From: Thiocystis violacea | GTDB lineage: Bacteria > Pseudomonadota > Gammaproteobacteria > Chromatiales > Chromatiaceae | Length of the DNA stretch: 64,000 nt | Assembly (NCBI RefSeq): GCF_016583565.1 | Contig: NZ_NRRF01000009.1 | Span: 1 to 64,000 of the forward strand | Direction: 5' to 3' | Part shown: piece after piece, positions 1 to 8,633 of the stretch | How the letters are laid out: every line of letters starts with the position of its first letter | Numbering within the stretch: position 1 is the first letter of the stretch | Made by a program: the position numbers and the translations under genes | Notes under the pieces: model-generated | Databases searched by the model: none | The model's input: only the letters and a program-made list of their open reading frames with translations | Told to the model about the DNA's origin: nothing

Positions 1-721
1 GCATCGGCTCAAGCGGTTGGCAGGGGATCTGCTGGTGCTCGCGCACCAGCACCGCCGCGCCGCGTTGGTGCAGTTCCCAGATCCAGGCGGCGACACAGAA
101 GTTGCGATCGGCGATCCACAGATCCCCCGCCTCGATCGCGCCCTCAAGACGCGCGAGCATGGCGCGCTCCTGGGTGTAGGCGTCGACCTCGGGGATCATC
201 CAGGTGATCACCTCCAGCGCCGGCTCGAACACCACCAACGCCTTGCCCGGCAAGGGCGCGGCGCTCTGCCCGCGGGTCCCGGCGAGGCGATGCTCGCGTC
301 CGCCCAGCGCATTGCCATCGAGGATCTTGACGCGATAATCGCGCAGCAACGGCGTGCGGGTGGCCGCGAGCGAGGTGATCACCCGACCCGCCTGCTCGGC
401 GCTATAGCCCACCAGCGCGGCCGAGATCTCCGGCTCCAGTCCATTGAGCTTGTCGTACACCGCTTTGCGCGTGACGGGGATGTCCTCGCGCGCCCCTTGA
501 TAGGCCGCATGGATCGACGGTTGCTGGCGGGTGACCACCTGCATCATCAGATCGAACAGCGTCGAGAACAACAGCTGACGGGTGTACTGGCTTTGCGCCG
601 TCTGCTCAAACCAGGCGTTGAGCTGGGCCGGATGGAAGCTGCGCTCCAACACCGCGCGCGCCATGGTGGGGATCGGAAAATGCTCGGCAAAGCGCTCAAG
701 CAGTGGGTTCAGCAACATCAT
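1..721 (-). CDS. IS4-family DDE transposase, C-terminus outside the window
   Basis: An open minus-strand frame of about 240 codons begins at an ATG at 721 (protein start MMLLNPLLERF) and continues without a stop to base 1. It resembles transposases of the IS4 family. A first catalytic Asp is seen in KILDGNALGG and a second in DLWIADRNFC. The third catalytic residue, the Glu of the YREK signature, would lie beyond the left edge. The frame is not in the list of complete reading frames because its stop is missing. Whether the element is active cannot be judged from this part. Confidence 0.85.
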   Translation of the reverse strand, partial: MMLLNPLLERFAEHFPIPTMARAVLERSFHPAQLNAWFEQTAQSQYTRQLLFSTLFDLMMQVVTRQQPSIHAAYQGAREDIPVTRKAVYDKLNGLEPEISAALVGYSAEQAGRVITSLAATRTPLLRDYRVKILDGNALGGREHRLAGTRGQSAAPLPGKALVVFEPALEVITWMIPEVDAYTQERAMLARLEGAIEAGDLWIADRNFCVAAWIWELHQRGAAVLVREHQQIPCQPLEPM

Positions 722-840
722 CAACCGCCAGCTGGTTACAAAAGGGCGCGATTGTACCGAAGACGCGCGACTCGCGCTGCTCGGGCGATTCAGCTGCGTC
801 GAGGGCGTGGCGACCGGCAGGAGTCGTTGCGTTCACTTTT
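1..840 (-). mobile_element. Partial insertion sequence, IS4-type, running off the left edge
   Basis: The left end of the window holds the 5' part of a transposase gene and its upstream end. The element must stop near 830-850, because at about 841 the sequence becomes the middle of a protease gene that has no N-terminus of its own. The outer inverted repeat and any target duplication cannot be fixed because the other end lies outside the window. The right boundary is therefore approximate. Confidence 0.7.
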
Positions 841-1164
841 TGTGACCTTCACAGCCCTGGAGTCGAAGACTACTGGGAAACGCCAGGCGAATTTTTTGCG
901 AAAGCGGGAGACTGTGAGGACTACGCCATCGTGAAATTCATGAGCCTACGCGCACTCGGGTTCGGAAACGACGACCTGCTGCTGGTAGCGGTCAAAGATC
1001 AGAATCTGGATATCGGCCACGCCATTACCTTGGTCTCCTTCGCGGGCCGAGCCCTGGTGCTGGACAATCAGGTCAAGGACGTGATCCCCGCGGAGCGCGT
1101 GAGACACTATCAGCCGGTCTTCTCGGCGAACGAGGTGTCTTGGTGGCTGTATCGGCCACGCTAA
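841..1164 (+). pseudogene. Transglutaminase-like cysteine protease (LapG/BTLCP family), N-terminus lost to the IS
   Basis: The frame encodes the C-terminal two thirds of a bacterial transglutaminase-like cysteine peptidase (DUF920 type, related to LapG, which cleaves the surface adhesin LapA in the periplasm). The catalytic Cys in GDCEDYA, the His in IGHAITL and the Asp in LVLDNQ are all present, as is the late motif PVFSANE. The signal peptide and roughly the first hundred residues of the family are missing. Homology stops abruptly at about 841-850, next to the transposase. The first in-frame ATG, at about 940, lies after the catalytic Cys, so no functional product is expected. The break point coincides with the IS end, so insertion is the likely cause. 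Confidence 0.8.
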
Positions 1165-1437
1165 CCCGGGCAGGCTGCCGCGATGGGGCCGAGCCCGTCC
1201 GCGTTCGCATTGGCGCCCGCAGGCGTCGGTTCCGCGCCTGCGACGAACTCCGAGGCTGTGAATAAATCGATTTGCCGCCCAGCCTCACGCTGGCTCTTCC
1301 AGGTGTCATGCGGTGGTCGCTTCGAGGCTTGGCTTGCGAGCTGCCCACCGGTGCTCACCAGCCCCAATGCCCCAAGCACGCGCGACGTGCTGAGCACGGC
1401 GATGCTGGCGATCCTCTGCCCTGAACCGGTTCTCGGA
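1165..1437. other. Intergenic region without a recognisable gene
   Basis: These 273 bases lie between the protease remnant and the 3' end of the amylosucrase gene. Short frames exist on both strands but none resembles a protein. A 10-base palindrome (GAACCGGTTC, 1423-1432) lies just past the amylosucrase stop. It has no T-run, so I do not call it a terminator. Confidence 0.5.
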
Positions 1438-3411
1438 TTACAACATCGAACGTGCCCGCTGATTCGCCAGCCAGTAGAAGTGGAACGGCGGGATGATGAC
1501 CCGGTTGTTGAACACGGCCGGCGAGTCGCCGGTAATGACGTCCTGCAGCAGGCCGTAGCGGAAGACGCCCCGGTTGCTCAGCTGCTCCAGATCCAGGTAT
1601 TGGGGCGTCGCATCGAAGTTGGCGACCACGAGCACGGAGCTGGTCAGCATCGTCGGATGGGTGCGCAGGAAGGCGAAGAGGTGCGGATTGCTCACGTCCA
1701 CCAGCTCGCGGTTGTTGAAGTCCGCGAAGGCCGGCGTGCGCTTGCGCGCCTCGATCATGCGCTTGAGCCCATCGAAGAGGCGCTGCTCCACGCTGCCCTG
1801 CTCATGGCGGCGCTCGGCGCGGTGCCAGTCGATGCGCGGGCGATGGATCCAGCGCGCGTCGCCGGCCTTGTTGACGTCGTCCAGGAAGGAGCTGTCGTTC
1901 AGGGTGCCGATCTCATCGCCGTACCAGATGAGCGGGATGCCGCCGAAGGACATGATCATGCCGTGCAGGGTCAGGATCAGATTCACCGCATGGTCGATCG
2001 CTTCCTGATCCTGCGTCTCCAGCGCGCTCTCGAGCCCGGCGAGTGAGGCCAGGGCGCCCGCGATGCGCGCATCGCCCGTCTTGTGGTTGACGCCGAAGGG
2101 CCGGCCGCGGGCCGGCGAGCCCTCGAAGGCGCCGGTGAACCACTTGATCAGGAAGTGGCGGTGGGCATAGGGGTCATAGTCGCAGGCGTGGATGTCGGCG
2201 TCGTCGAAGCCCAGGCCGATGTCGTCGTGGCAGCGGATGTAGTTCAGCCAGGTGGCGCGGTCGAGCTTGAGCGGCAGGCTCTTGATGCCCTGATTGAGGA
2301 GCTTGGCGTTCTTGGTCGCCACCGCGTCCCAGAGCAGCGCCATGAAGGTGGCGTTGTAGGCGATCTCGCACTCCTTGGCGATGACCGCGTCCTCGCCGAA
2401 GTACTTGATGATCTCGGATGGCGCGACGATGGCCTCGGCGATGAAGAGCACGCCGGGCGCGACGACCTGACAGCAGTCCTTCATGAGCTGCAGGATGAGG
2501 TGCGCCTCGCGCTCGTTCTGCGAGGTGGTCCCGATCTTCTTCCAGAGGAAGGCGACCGCGTCCAATCGCACGATGTCCGCGCCCTGATTGGCCCAGAAGA
2601 GGATGATGTCCACCATCTCGATGAAGACCGAGGGGTTGGAGTAATTCAGGTCCCATTGATAGGTGTTGAAGACGGTCATGACCCACCGCTCCATCTGGTC
2701 GTTCCAGGTGAAGTTGCCGGGGGCGGTCTCCGGGAAGATCTCCGGGAGGGTCTCCTCGAACATGTCCGGCACGTCGCGGTTGGGAAAGACGTAGTAGAAG
2801 TCCTGGTAGGTCTTGTCGCCGGCGCAGGCCTGCTGCGCCCAGGCGTGCTCGTTGGAGGTGTGATTCACCACCACGTCCAGCGTCAGCAGCATGCCGCGCT
2901 TGTGCATGGCCTCGGTCAGCTCCGAGATGTCGTCCACCGAGCCCGCGCGCGAATCGATGTTGCGGAAGTCGCTCACCGCGTAGCCGCCGTCGCTGGCACC
3001 CTGAGGGCAGCGCAGGATCGGCATGACGTGCACCATGTTGACGCCCAGCTCCTGCAGATAGGACAGGCGTTTGGTCAGACCCTGCAGATTGCCGGCGAAG
3101 CCGTCGAGGTAGAGCGCCATGCCGGTCCACTCCTGGCTGAGGAACCAGTTGTGGTTCTCCTCGCGCTCCATGTCGATCTGCCTGAGGCTCTCGGGGCGGT
3201 CGATGTAGGCGCGGGCCAAGCGCTCGGTGAGCCGGGTGATCTGCTCCTTGAAGTCCTCCCGATGGCCGTAGAGGTGCTCGAAGAGCGAGTGGATGGCATA
3301 GAAATTGGCGCCTAGGCGGGTGTAGAAGTGGCGCAGGTCCTCGCGAACGACCTGGTGACTGAGGTCATCGAGGATGTCGTTCAGTAGGGCATGCGAAACC
3401 TGTTCGTACAT
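1438..3411 (-). CDS. ams: Amylosucrase (EC 2.4.1.4)
   Basis: This 657-residue protein is a GH13 enzyme that splits sucrose, transfers the glucose to a glucan chain and releases fructose. An N-terminal helical domain (about 1-90) precedes the (beta/alpha)8 barrel. The nucleophile Asp is in VRLDAVAFLWKK, the acid/base Glu in FIAEAIVAP, and the third catalytic Asp in RCHDDIGLGF. The region DVVVNHTSNEHAW is the usual GH13 region I. Length and motifs match Neisseria amylosucrase (about 636 residues) better than sucrose phosphorylase. The gene is last in a minus-strand series with fructokinase and sucrose-phosphate synthase. In halotolerant methylotrophs the same four activities form an osmolyte sucrose operon, so here it probably turns sucrose over into glycogen-like glucan. 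Confidence 0.92.
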   Translation of the reverse strand: MYEQVSHALLNDILDDLSHQVVREDLRHFYTRLGANFYAIHSLFEHLYGHREDFKEQITRLTERLARAYIDRPESLRQIDMEREENHNWFLSQEWTGMALYLDGFAGNLQGLTKRLSYLQELGVNMVHVMPILRCPQGASDGGYAVSDFRNIDSRAGSVDDISELTEAMHKRGMLLTLDVVVNHTSNEHAWAQQACAGDKTYQDFYYVFPNRDVPDMFEETLPEIFPETAPGNFTWNDQMERWVMTVFNTYQWDLNYSNPSVFIEMVDIILFWANQGADIVRLDAVAFLWKKIGTTSQNEREAHLILQLMKDCCQVVAPGVLFIAEAIVAPSEIIKYFGEDAVIAKECEIAYNATFMALLWDAVATKNAKLLNQGIKSLPLKLDRATWLNYIRCHDDIGLGFDDADIHACDYDPYAHRHFLIKWFTGAFEGSPARGRPFGVNHKTGDARIAGALASLAGLESALETQDQEAIDHAVNLILTLHGMIMSFGGIPLIWYGDEIGTLNDSSFLDDVNKAGDARWIHRPRIDWHRAERRHEQGSVEQRLFDGLKRMIEARKRTPAFADFNNRELVDVSNPHLFAFLRTHPTMLTSSVLVVANFDATPQYLDLEQLSNRGVFRYGLLQDVITGDSPAVFNNRVIIPPFHFYWLANQRARSML

Positions 3412-3580
3412 GGAGACTCCAGTTCACCGGAAGGTCGCGGACGCTGGCGGCGCTCACGCGGGTCGAGGCATGGTCGACGGATGCGGGGGTGACTCGGCGC
3501 CATGCGTCAACCGCTGGGCATGCGTCCCGAGCCGTCCGCGCGGCGGATGCCGGCGCCTTGCTTGGCAGGGGCGGTGCAGC

Positions 3581-4480
3581 CTAGTCGATAAGTCCCCATT
3601 GGTCGACGAGGGGGGCATAGAGCTTGGGGTTGGCCTCGGTCGCGCCGCGCTGTCCGACGATGCTGGATGCGAAGGATTGCGCGCGCTCCAGCGTTTTGTC
3701 CAGCGACCAACCGTTGACGATGCCGAGAATGGTGACGGCGGCGAAGGCATCGCCCGCGCCGACCGTGTCCACGACCTGGAGCGCTGGCGGTGGGGCGATG
3801 TGAACCGGCTCACTGCCCTTCATCAGGCCGAGCGCGCCCTTGCTCCCCAAGGTGACGATGAGGCCGAGCAGATCGTGGTGTTCCAGGAAGTCCCGCGCCA
3901 GCTCTGGGATGGGCTTGGCCGTGGCGGCATCGGCGCCCGATAGCAGTGAGAGCTCGTGCGCGTTGAGCTTCACCCAGTCGGCATCCGTGACCAGGGCGAC
4001 CGTCTTGTCCCGGCTCCACCAGGGCGCGCGCAGGTTGACATCGAGGAACACCAGGTCGGGCTCCGATGCCTTGATCCCGGCGAGGGTGGCCGCCGAGACG
4101 GGCTGCCGCAAGGCGAGGGTGCCGTGATAGACGAGGGCGTAGGTGGTGTCGGCCTCGTCGGGGGTCCGGATGAAGTCATAGGCGCTGTCGGCGACGATAT
4201 CGTAGCTCGGCTCGCCGTCCTCCAGGTGGACCTGCACCTTGCCGGTTGGGTGGTTCGGGTCGGTTTGCAGATGGCTCGTCAACATGCCCCAGTCGGCCAT
4301 GCCCGCGCGGATGTGCTCCCCGTCCGCGTCATCGCCGACGGCGCTGACGAGCCTGGGGGCCGCACCGAACGCCTGCAGATGCCAGGCGACGTTGAAGGGC
4401 GCGCCCCCCAGCACCTTGCGCCCGTCTGGGAAGCAATCGTAGAGGACCTCGCCGAAGATGCAGAGTGAGGGTTTATCCAC
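3581..4480 (-). CDS. Fructokinase, PfkB family
   Basis: A 299-residue PfkB/ribokinase-family sugar kinase. The N-terminal signature GGAPFNVAWHL and the C-terminal signature VDTVGAGDAFAA, with its catalytic Asp, are both present. The motif GGAPFNVA is typical of bacterial fructokinases. It probably phosphorylates the fructose released by the downstream amylosucrase to fructose 6-phosphate, which the upstream synthase can reuse. The gene lies 78 bp after the sucrose synthase gene and 169 bp before amylosucrase, all in one direction. Substrate specificity is inferred from this context. Confidence 0.88.
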   Translation of the reverse strand: MDKPSLCIFGEVLYDCFPDGRKVLGGAPFNVAWHLQAFGAAPRLVSAVGDDADGEHIRAGMADWGMLTSHLQTDPNHPTGKVQVHLEDGEPSYDIVADSAYDFIRTPDEADTTYALVYHGTLALRQPVSAATLAGIKASEPDLVFLDVNLRAPWWSRDKTVALVTDADWVKLNAHELSLLSGADAATAKPIPELARDFLEHHDLLGLIVTLGSKGALGLMKGSEPVHIAPPPALQVVDTVGAGDAFAAVTILGIVNGWSLDKTLERAQSFASSIVGQRGATEANPKLYAPLVDQWGLID

Positions 4481-4558
4481 GATTCGTTGCCTCGCTGTTT
4501 CGATGTGGCTGCTCTGGGACTGTCGGTTGGGTGTGTTTCGGGTCGCGGACAGCCCCTT

Positions 4559-6721
4559 CTATTCCTGGCTGGCGCGGGGCTGCTCGCCGACCGGCGCCAC
4601 TACAGGGACTTGGCAGGAGCGGAAGAAGTCGTAGTGCTCCACCGCCTCCAGGATACCCTTGGCATGGGCCTGCTGGGCAAAGTAGATGTTGTCGATCTCG
4701 GCGAGCTGCGAGAGCTCCTCGTGGTGGCGGTTGGCGACCACGACGGCCAGGGTGTTGCCGCGCATCATGTCCTCGTCCGCGCCCGAGCCTCCGACCACCA
4801 GCACATGCTCCAGCGGGATGCCGAAGCGGTGCGCGACATAACGCACCGCCAGTCCCTTGCTCGCGCGCACCGGCACGATGTCGAGGAACTGCCCGAAGGC
4901 ATGGATGACGTTCACCGATAGGTCGCGCGTGCGCAGCAGGGTGGCGATCTCCTCGACCGAGGGCGCGATCGCGGGGTCGTAATGATAGGAGATCTTGAAG
5001 CGGCTCTGCTCGATCTTGGTTTGTGGCACGAGCCCCGGGACGTCCGCCAGCGCGCGGCGCACGGACCTGGGCTTCCAGAGGTGGTCGACGTGCTCGTTCC
5101 AATAGTCGTCCGGGACCAGACGGCCGGTGTAGTGGATCTCCGTGCCCAGGCTGGTGATGAGCACGTCCGGGACCGGAATGCCGTGGCGTTTCAGCTCGAT
5201 CAGGAGTGAGTCCAGGCGCCGCCCGGTGGCGATGCCGAAGTTCGAGCAGCGCCGGCTCCCGCGCATCATGGCGACGAACTGCTCGACGCCCTCCGGGTCT
5301 CCGAGCAGGCTCTGGTCCAGATCGGTGAAGAGAGCACGATCGCGATAGACCATGCTGCGACGCATGGGCGGCGTATCCGGGATGGGCTCGCTCTGTTGTG
5401 TCAGGGGTGCGATCTGCTCGCGATAGCTCGCCGCATGGGCCTGCCAGGAATAGTGCTTGCGCACGCCCGCCAGTCCGCGCTCGGAGAAGGTCTGCCAGGT
5501 CTGTGCGTCGCCCAGAATCTTGAGCAGGGCGTCGGCGATCTGGCGGCGGTCCAGTGGGTCGACCAGCAGGCCGTTGCCGCAGTTGCCGATGATGTCGACC
5601 GGGCCGCCGTTCTCGGTCGCAACCAGTGGGATGCCCGTGGCCGCGGCCTCCAGCAGCGTCAGTCCGAAGGGCTCGGTGAGCGCCGGGTTGACGAAGACGC
5701 CATGGGAGCGGGCGGTCAGGCGGTAGATCTCGGGCACCTCGTCGGCGCTGTGGTGCTTGGGGATGGCGACCCGGCCGTAGAGATCGTAGGCATCGACGGT
5801 GATGAGGATGTCGGTCAGCACCGATCGGGCGCCTTCGTCGAGGTCGCGGATGTCGTCCCGATTGCCGGCGACGATGAGTAGATTCGCCAGCTCCCGCAGG
5901 GGAGCGCACTCGCCGTAGGCCTCGACCAGGGCGACGATGTTCTTGCGATCGTCGGCCCGCGAGAGGGCCAGGATCAGCGGTTTGTCCGGCGCGTCGAGGA
6001 AGCGCTCGACCTCTTCCGCGAAGGCGATGGCCTCATCCCCGCTCGGCGGATGGAACTGCTTGAGGTCGGTGCCCGGCGGGATGACCCGCATGCGCTCCGG
6101 CATGTAATAGTCGTAGAGGCCGTACTGTTCCTCGATCTCGTTGTGGGTACTGGTGATGATCAGATCCGCGCTCGCGAGGACCGCCTCTTCCGCGTCGATC
6201 CGGCGCAGCATGTTGTAGCGGGCATCGATCTGATCGCTGTCCAGCCCGGCGGCCAGCAGCCGTTGGCGCTTGTCGCGGCCGAGGGAGTGTCCGGTATGGA
6301 CCAGGGGCGCGGCGATCAGGTTGGAGAGCCGCACGCCGACATAGCCGGCGTCCGCATAATGGCTGTGGACGATGTCGGGCCAACGCCCCACCTCATGCAG
6401 GAGTGCGGCGAGGTTGTCCACGAAGCTGTCGAGATGGTCCCAGAGCTGCTCCTTGGGCAGATATTCCTCGGGGCCGGCGTCGATGCGCAGGATGCGCGCC
6501 TTGTCGCTCAGGGCCTCGATGCGTTCGGCGTAGTCCGGGCTCACGGCCGGGTCAATGACGCGCCGTGTGACCAGATCCACCTGAGAGACGTCGTCGCGCT
6601 CGCCGAGGGCCCGCGCGAGATCGACGACATATTTGGTTTGACCTCCGGTGTCGGCGTCGCGCCCGAGCTCCAAGTCGTGACCTCGGATGAGGCCGTGAAT
6701 GCTCAACAACAGGATGTACAT
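4559..6721 (-). CDS. Sucrose-phosphate synthase with C-terminal sucrose-phosphatase-like domain
   Basis: A 720-residue two-domain protein. Residues about 1-440 form a GT-B (GT4) glycosyltransferase with the start MYILLLSIHGLIRG and the donor-site segment NPALTEPFGLTLLEAAATG, which is the classical bacterial sucrose-phosphate synthase pattern. Residues about 465-700 form a HAD hydrolase of the sucrose-phosphatase type with motif I DLDQSLLGD and the later motif VVGGSGADEDM. One chain could therefore make sucrose 6-phosphate from UDP-glucose and fructose 6-phosphate and dephosphorylate it. In plants this domain is often inactive, so phosphatase activity is not certain. I chose the ATG at 6721: AGAGG lies about 8 bases ahead of it and the family start begins there. 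The frame extends upstream to a TTG at 6814 without homology. Confidence 0.88.
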   Translation of the reverse strand: MYILLLSIHGLIRGHDLELGRDADTGGQTKYVVDLARALGERDDVSQVDLVTRRVIDPAVSPDYAERIEALSDKARILRIDAGPEEYLPKEQLWDHLDSFVDNLAALLHEVGRWPDIVHSHYADAGYVGVRLSNLIAAPLVHTGHSLGRDKRQRLLAAGLDSDQIDARYNMLRRIDAEEAVLASADLIITSTHNEIEEQYGLYDYYMPERMRVIPPGTDLKQFHPPSGDEAIAFAEEVERFLDAPDKPLILALSRADDRKNIVALVEAYGECAPLRELANLLIVAGNRDDIRDLDEGARSVLTDILITVDAYDLYGRVAIPKHHSADEVPEIYRLTARSHGVFVNPALTEPFGLTLLEAAATGIPLVATENGGPVDIIGNCGNGLLVDPLDRRQIADALLKILGDAQTWQTFSERGLAGVRKHYSWQAHAASYREQIAPLTQQSEPIPDTPPMRRSMVYRDRALFTDLDQSLLGDPEGVEQFVAMMRGSRRCSNFGIATGRRLDSLLIELKRHGIPVPDVLITSLGTEIHYTGRLVPDDYWNEHVDHLWKPRSVRRALADVPGLVPQTKIEQSRFKISYHYDPAIAPSVEEIATLLRTRDLSVNVIHAFGQFLDIVPVRASKGLAVRYVAHRFGIPLEHVLVVGGSGADEDMMRGNTLAVVVANRHHEELSQLAEIDNIYFAQQAHAKGILEAVEHYDFFRSCQVPVVAPVGEQPRASQE

Positions 6722-7119
6722 CGTCTGGGCCTCTCGTTCCGGCGAGTCCGCGAGCCGCGTGATTGCGCTGATACGTCCGCCCTCTAAGGTATAGGAGTCC
6801 GCGGCCGATTCCAAATTGAGGCGCAGCGCCGGATCGGCAATGACGCCCCTTGATCTCCGGGCAGCGGCCGCGAGATCGCTCGACCTCTGTGGCGCCTCTC
6901 CGGCAGCGCGTCCTCACGCGCCCTGGCCCTGGCGCTGGCGCGCGTTCGGGATTGGGTCAAGCTCAGGCGACCTGACCCGCTCGCCGCGCGCGCGGCGGTT
7001 TACACGGGATGCCAGGCTGGCATAGGCTCGCGCCACTGCGGCTCAGCGCGGGATCGCCGGCTGAGGCGCGCGAGAGCGGATGGCAGACCTTCAATCGACC
7101 CGAATCGAGGTTCTTGGAC
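6722..7119. promoter_or_regulatory. Divergent intergenic region between the sucrose operon and the DUF2092 gene
   Basis: About 400 bp separate the two divergently transcribed units and must hold promoters for both. A 6-base inverted repeat with a 3-base spacer (ATGCCAGGCTGGCAT, 7009-7023) follows TTTACA (6999-7004) and could be an operator at the DUF2092 promoter, but no good -10 box is seen. No gene was recognised here. Confidence 0.3.
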
Positions 7120-7917
7120 ATGACCCTGAGATCACACTGCTTGACGGCACTTGCGCTGGCCGGCCTTGTGCTGGCCGGTCCGGTGCCGGCGCAAGAGGAC
7201 GCGGCTGTCACGGCCCCGCCGGAGGCGGCCGTGGAGGTGGCGGTGGAGCCCGCGGCGCTCGACGCGCTCCATCGCATGGGCGCCTATCTGCGGGGCCTGG
7301 GTTCGTTCACGCTGAAGGCCGAGGACCGCATCGACGAGGTGCTCGAGAATGGACAGAAGATCCAGCTCAACAAGACGATCGACATCAAGGTCCGCAAGCC
7401 CGACCACTTGCGCGCCGACATCGTGACCGATCGCAAGGCCCGCGTGATCTATTACGACGGCAAGCAGTTCACCCTCTATGCGCCGGAAGGGCGTTACTAC
7501 GCGACCGTCGACGCGCCCCCGACCATCCGTGAACTCCTGACGCTGCTCACCGAGAAATACGGGATCGAGTTTCCCCTCCAGGATCTCTTCTACTGGGGTA
7601 CCGACGCGGCGGCCGACGCTGACATCCAGCAGGCGATGTGGGTTGGAGCGAGCAGGATCGGCAAGCAGCTGACCGACCACTATGCCTTCCGGCAGGCGGA
7701 CGTGGACTGGCAGATCTGGATCGCGCAGGGGGATGAGCCGCTGCCGCTGCGGTACGTGATTACCACCAAGGACGAGCCGGGCGAGCCTCAGTTCATGGCT
7801 GACATGGCGTGGAATGTCAAGGCGACGCCGAACGACGGAGTCTTTACCTTCAGTCCGGCCAAGGAGGATGAACCCATCGAGATCCTCTCTCAGGAACCGA
7901 GTCAGGCGACACCCTAG
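7120..7917 (+). CDS. DUF2092 family secreted protein
   Basis: A 265-residue protein starting with a signal peptide (MTLRSHCLTALALAGLVLAG, cleavage near PAQ). The mature part has the DUF2092 pattern: a LolA-like fold with segments such as KVRKPDHLRADI and VIYYDGKQFTLY. These proteins are thought to be periplasmic and LolA-like, possibly binding lipid, but no biochemical role is established. I chose the ATG at 7120 because the signal peptide begins there and GAGG lies in front; the frame is open back to 7009 without meaning. It is 11 bp upstream of the next gene, so the two are probably co-transcribed. Confidence 0.8.
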   Translation: MTLRSHCLTALALAGLVLAGPVPAQEDAAVTAPPEAAVEVAVEPAALDALHRMGAYLRGLGSFTLKAEDRIDEVLENGQKIQLNKTIDIKVRKPDHLRADIVTDRKARVIYYDGKQFTLYAPEGRYYATVDAPPTIRELLTLLTEKYGIEFPLQDLFYWGTDAAADADIQQAMWVGASRIGKQLTDHYAFRQADVDWQIWIAQGDEPLPLRYVITTKDEPGEPQFMADMAWNVKATPNDGVFTFSPAKEDEPIEILSQEPSQATP

Positions 7918-7928
7918 GGGCACCAACC

Positions 7929-8471
7929 ATGAAACTCTTCACGCAGCAAAGCCTCGTGCTCGTCTTGACGGGTCTCTTCATGCTGGGCTCGAGCCTGGCC
8001 TTCTTCGAGACCGCAGATGCGCGCGGGATGCGCGGTGGCGGCGGACATGCCCGATCCTCGGTGCATGGCGGCCGCCCGCCCGGCGGTGGTGGTCACGCCA
8101 GACCCAGAGGTCCGGGCGGCGCGGGGCATCCTCCGGCGGGGCATCTCCCGGCTGGTGGGGCGCGGCCTCCAGGCGGTGGTGGGCCGCGGCCTCCGGCTGG
8201 CGGTCAACGGCCGCCGCCTCCGGGCGGGGGGTATCGTCCGCCTCCGCCGCCGCCGCGCATTGGCGATCCGCGCTGGAACAACCCGGTCGGAACAGCCATG
8301 GCGGTTGCTGCCACGGCGGCGGTCATCGGCTCCATCGTCTACTCGCTGCCGCCGTCCTGCAGCAGCGTGGTCGTCGATGGCCTGACCTACCAACGGTGCG
8401 GTTCGACCTGGTACAAGCCGCGCTATTACGGCTCCAGCGTTGAGTACATCGTCGTCACTTCGCCCTACTGA
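7929..8471 (+). CDS. Secreted Gly/Pro-rich protein of unknown function
   Basis: A 180-residue protein with an N-terminal signal peptide (about 1-31, ending near ADA), a low-complexity Gly/Pro/Arg/His-rich stretch (about 33-115), a short hydrophobic segment (TAMAVAATAAVIGSIVYSL) and a C-terminal region with two Cys and many Tyr (TYQRCGSTWYKPRYYG). I do not recognise a family with confidence; the tail resembles small periplasmic domains that often accompany DUF2092 genes. It follows the DUF2092 gene by 11 bp, which suggests a joint envelope function. The repetitive stretch is GC-rich and could vary in length between strains. Confidence 0.7.
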   Translation: MKLFTQQSLVLVLTGLFMLGSSLAFFETADARGMRGGGGHARSSVHGGRPPGGGGHARPRGPGGAGHPPAGHLPAGGARPPGGGGPRPPAGGQRPPPPGGGYRPPPPPPRIGDPRWNNPVGTAMAVAATAAVIGSIVYSLPPSCSSVVVDGLTYQRCGSTWYKPRYYGSSVEYIVVTSPY

Positions 8472-8482
8472 CGTTCTGGAAA

Positions 8483-8510
8483 GCGGGTCGTCGAAGCGTC
8501 GATGACCCGC
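8483..8510 (+). terminator. Hairpin after the DUF2092 pair, terminator-like
   Basis: A 7-bp stem GCGGGTC/GACCCGC continues, after one G-T pair, into TCGA/TCGA around an AGCG loop. It begins 12 bp after the stop codon of the preceding gene. No T-run follows, so it may be an imperfect or Rho-assisted terminator. Confidence 0.45.
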
Positions 8511-8633
8511 TGAACGGTTAGGATCCCCACACCCGCCCCGCCTCGACGAGGTGCCGCCTCGCCGGGCGGAGCCAAGTCTCTTCCCCAACCTCCGCGCGCA
8601 GTTCGCGCCGAGGCACGCTGTAAGGAGCCCCAC

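Noticed and set aside
2083..3315. A 410-codon plus-strand frame
   Set aside because: Antisense to the amylosucrase gene, with a Val/Gly/Asp-rich product lacking any motif.
8483..8510. Riboswitch or structured leader of the octaheme cytochrome gene
   Set aside because: It is a single simple hairpin close to the preceding stop codon, with no multi-helix structure; a terminator is the simpler reading.
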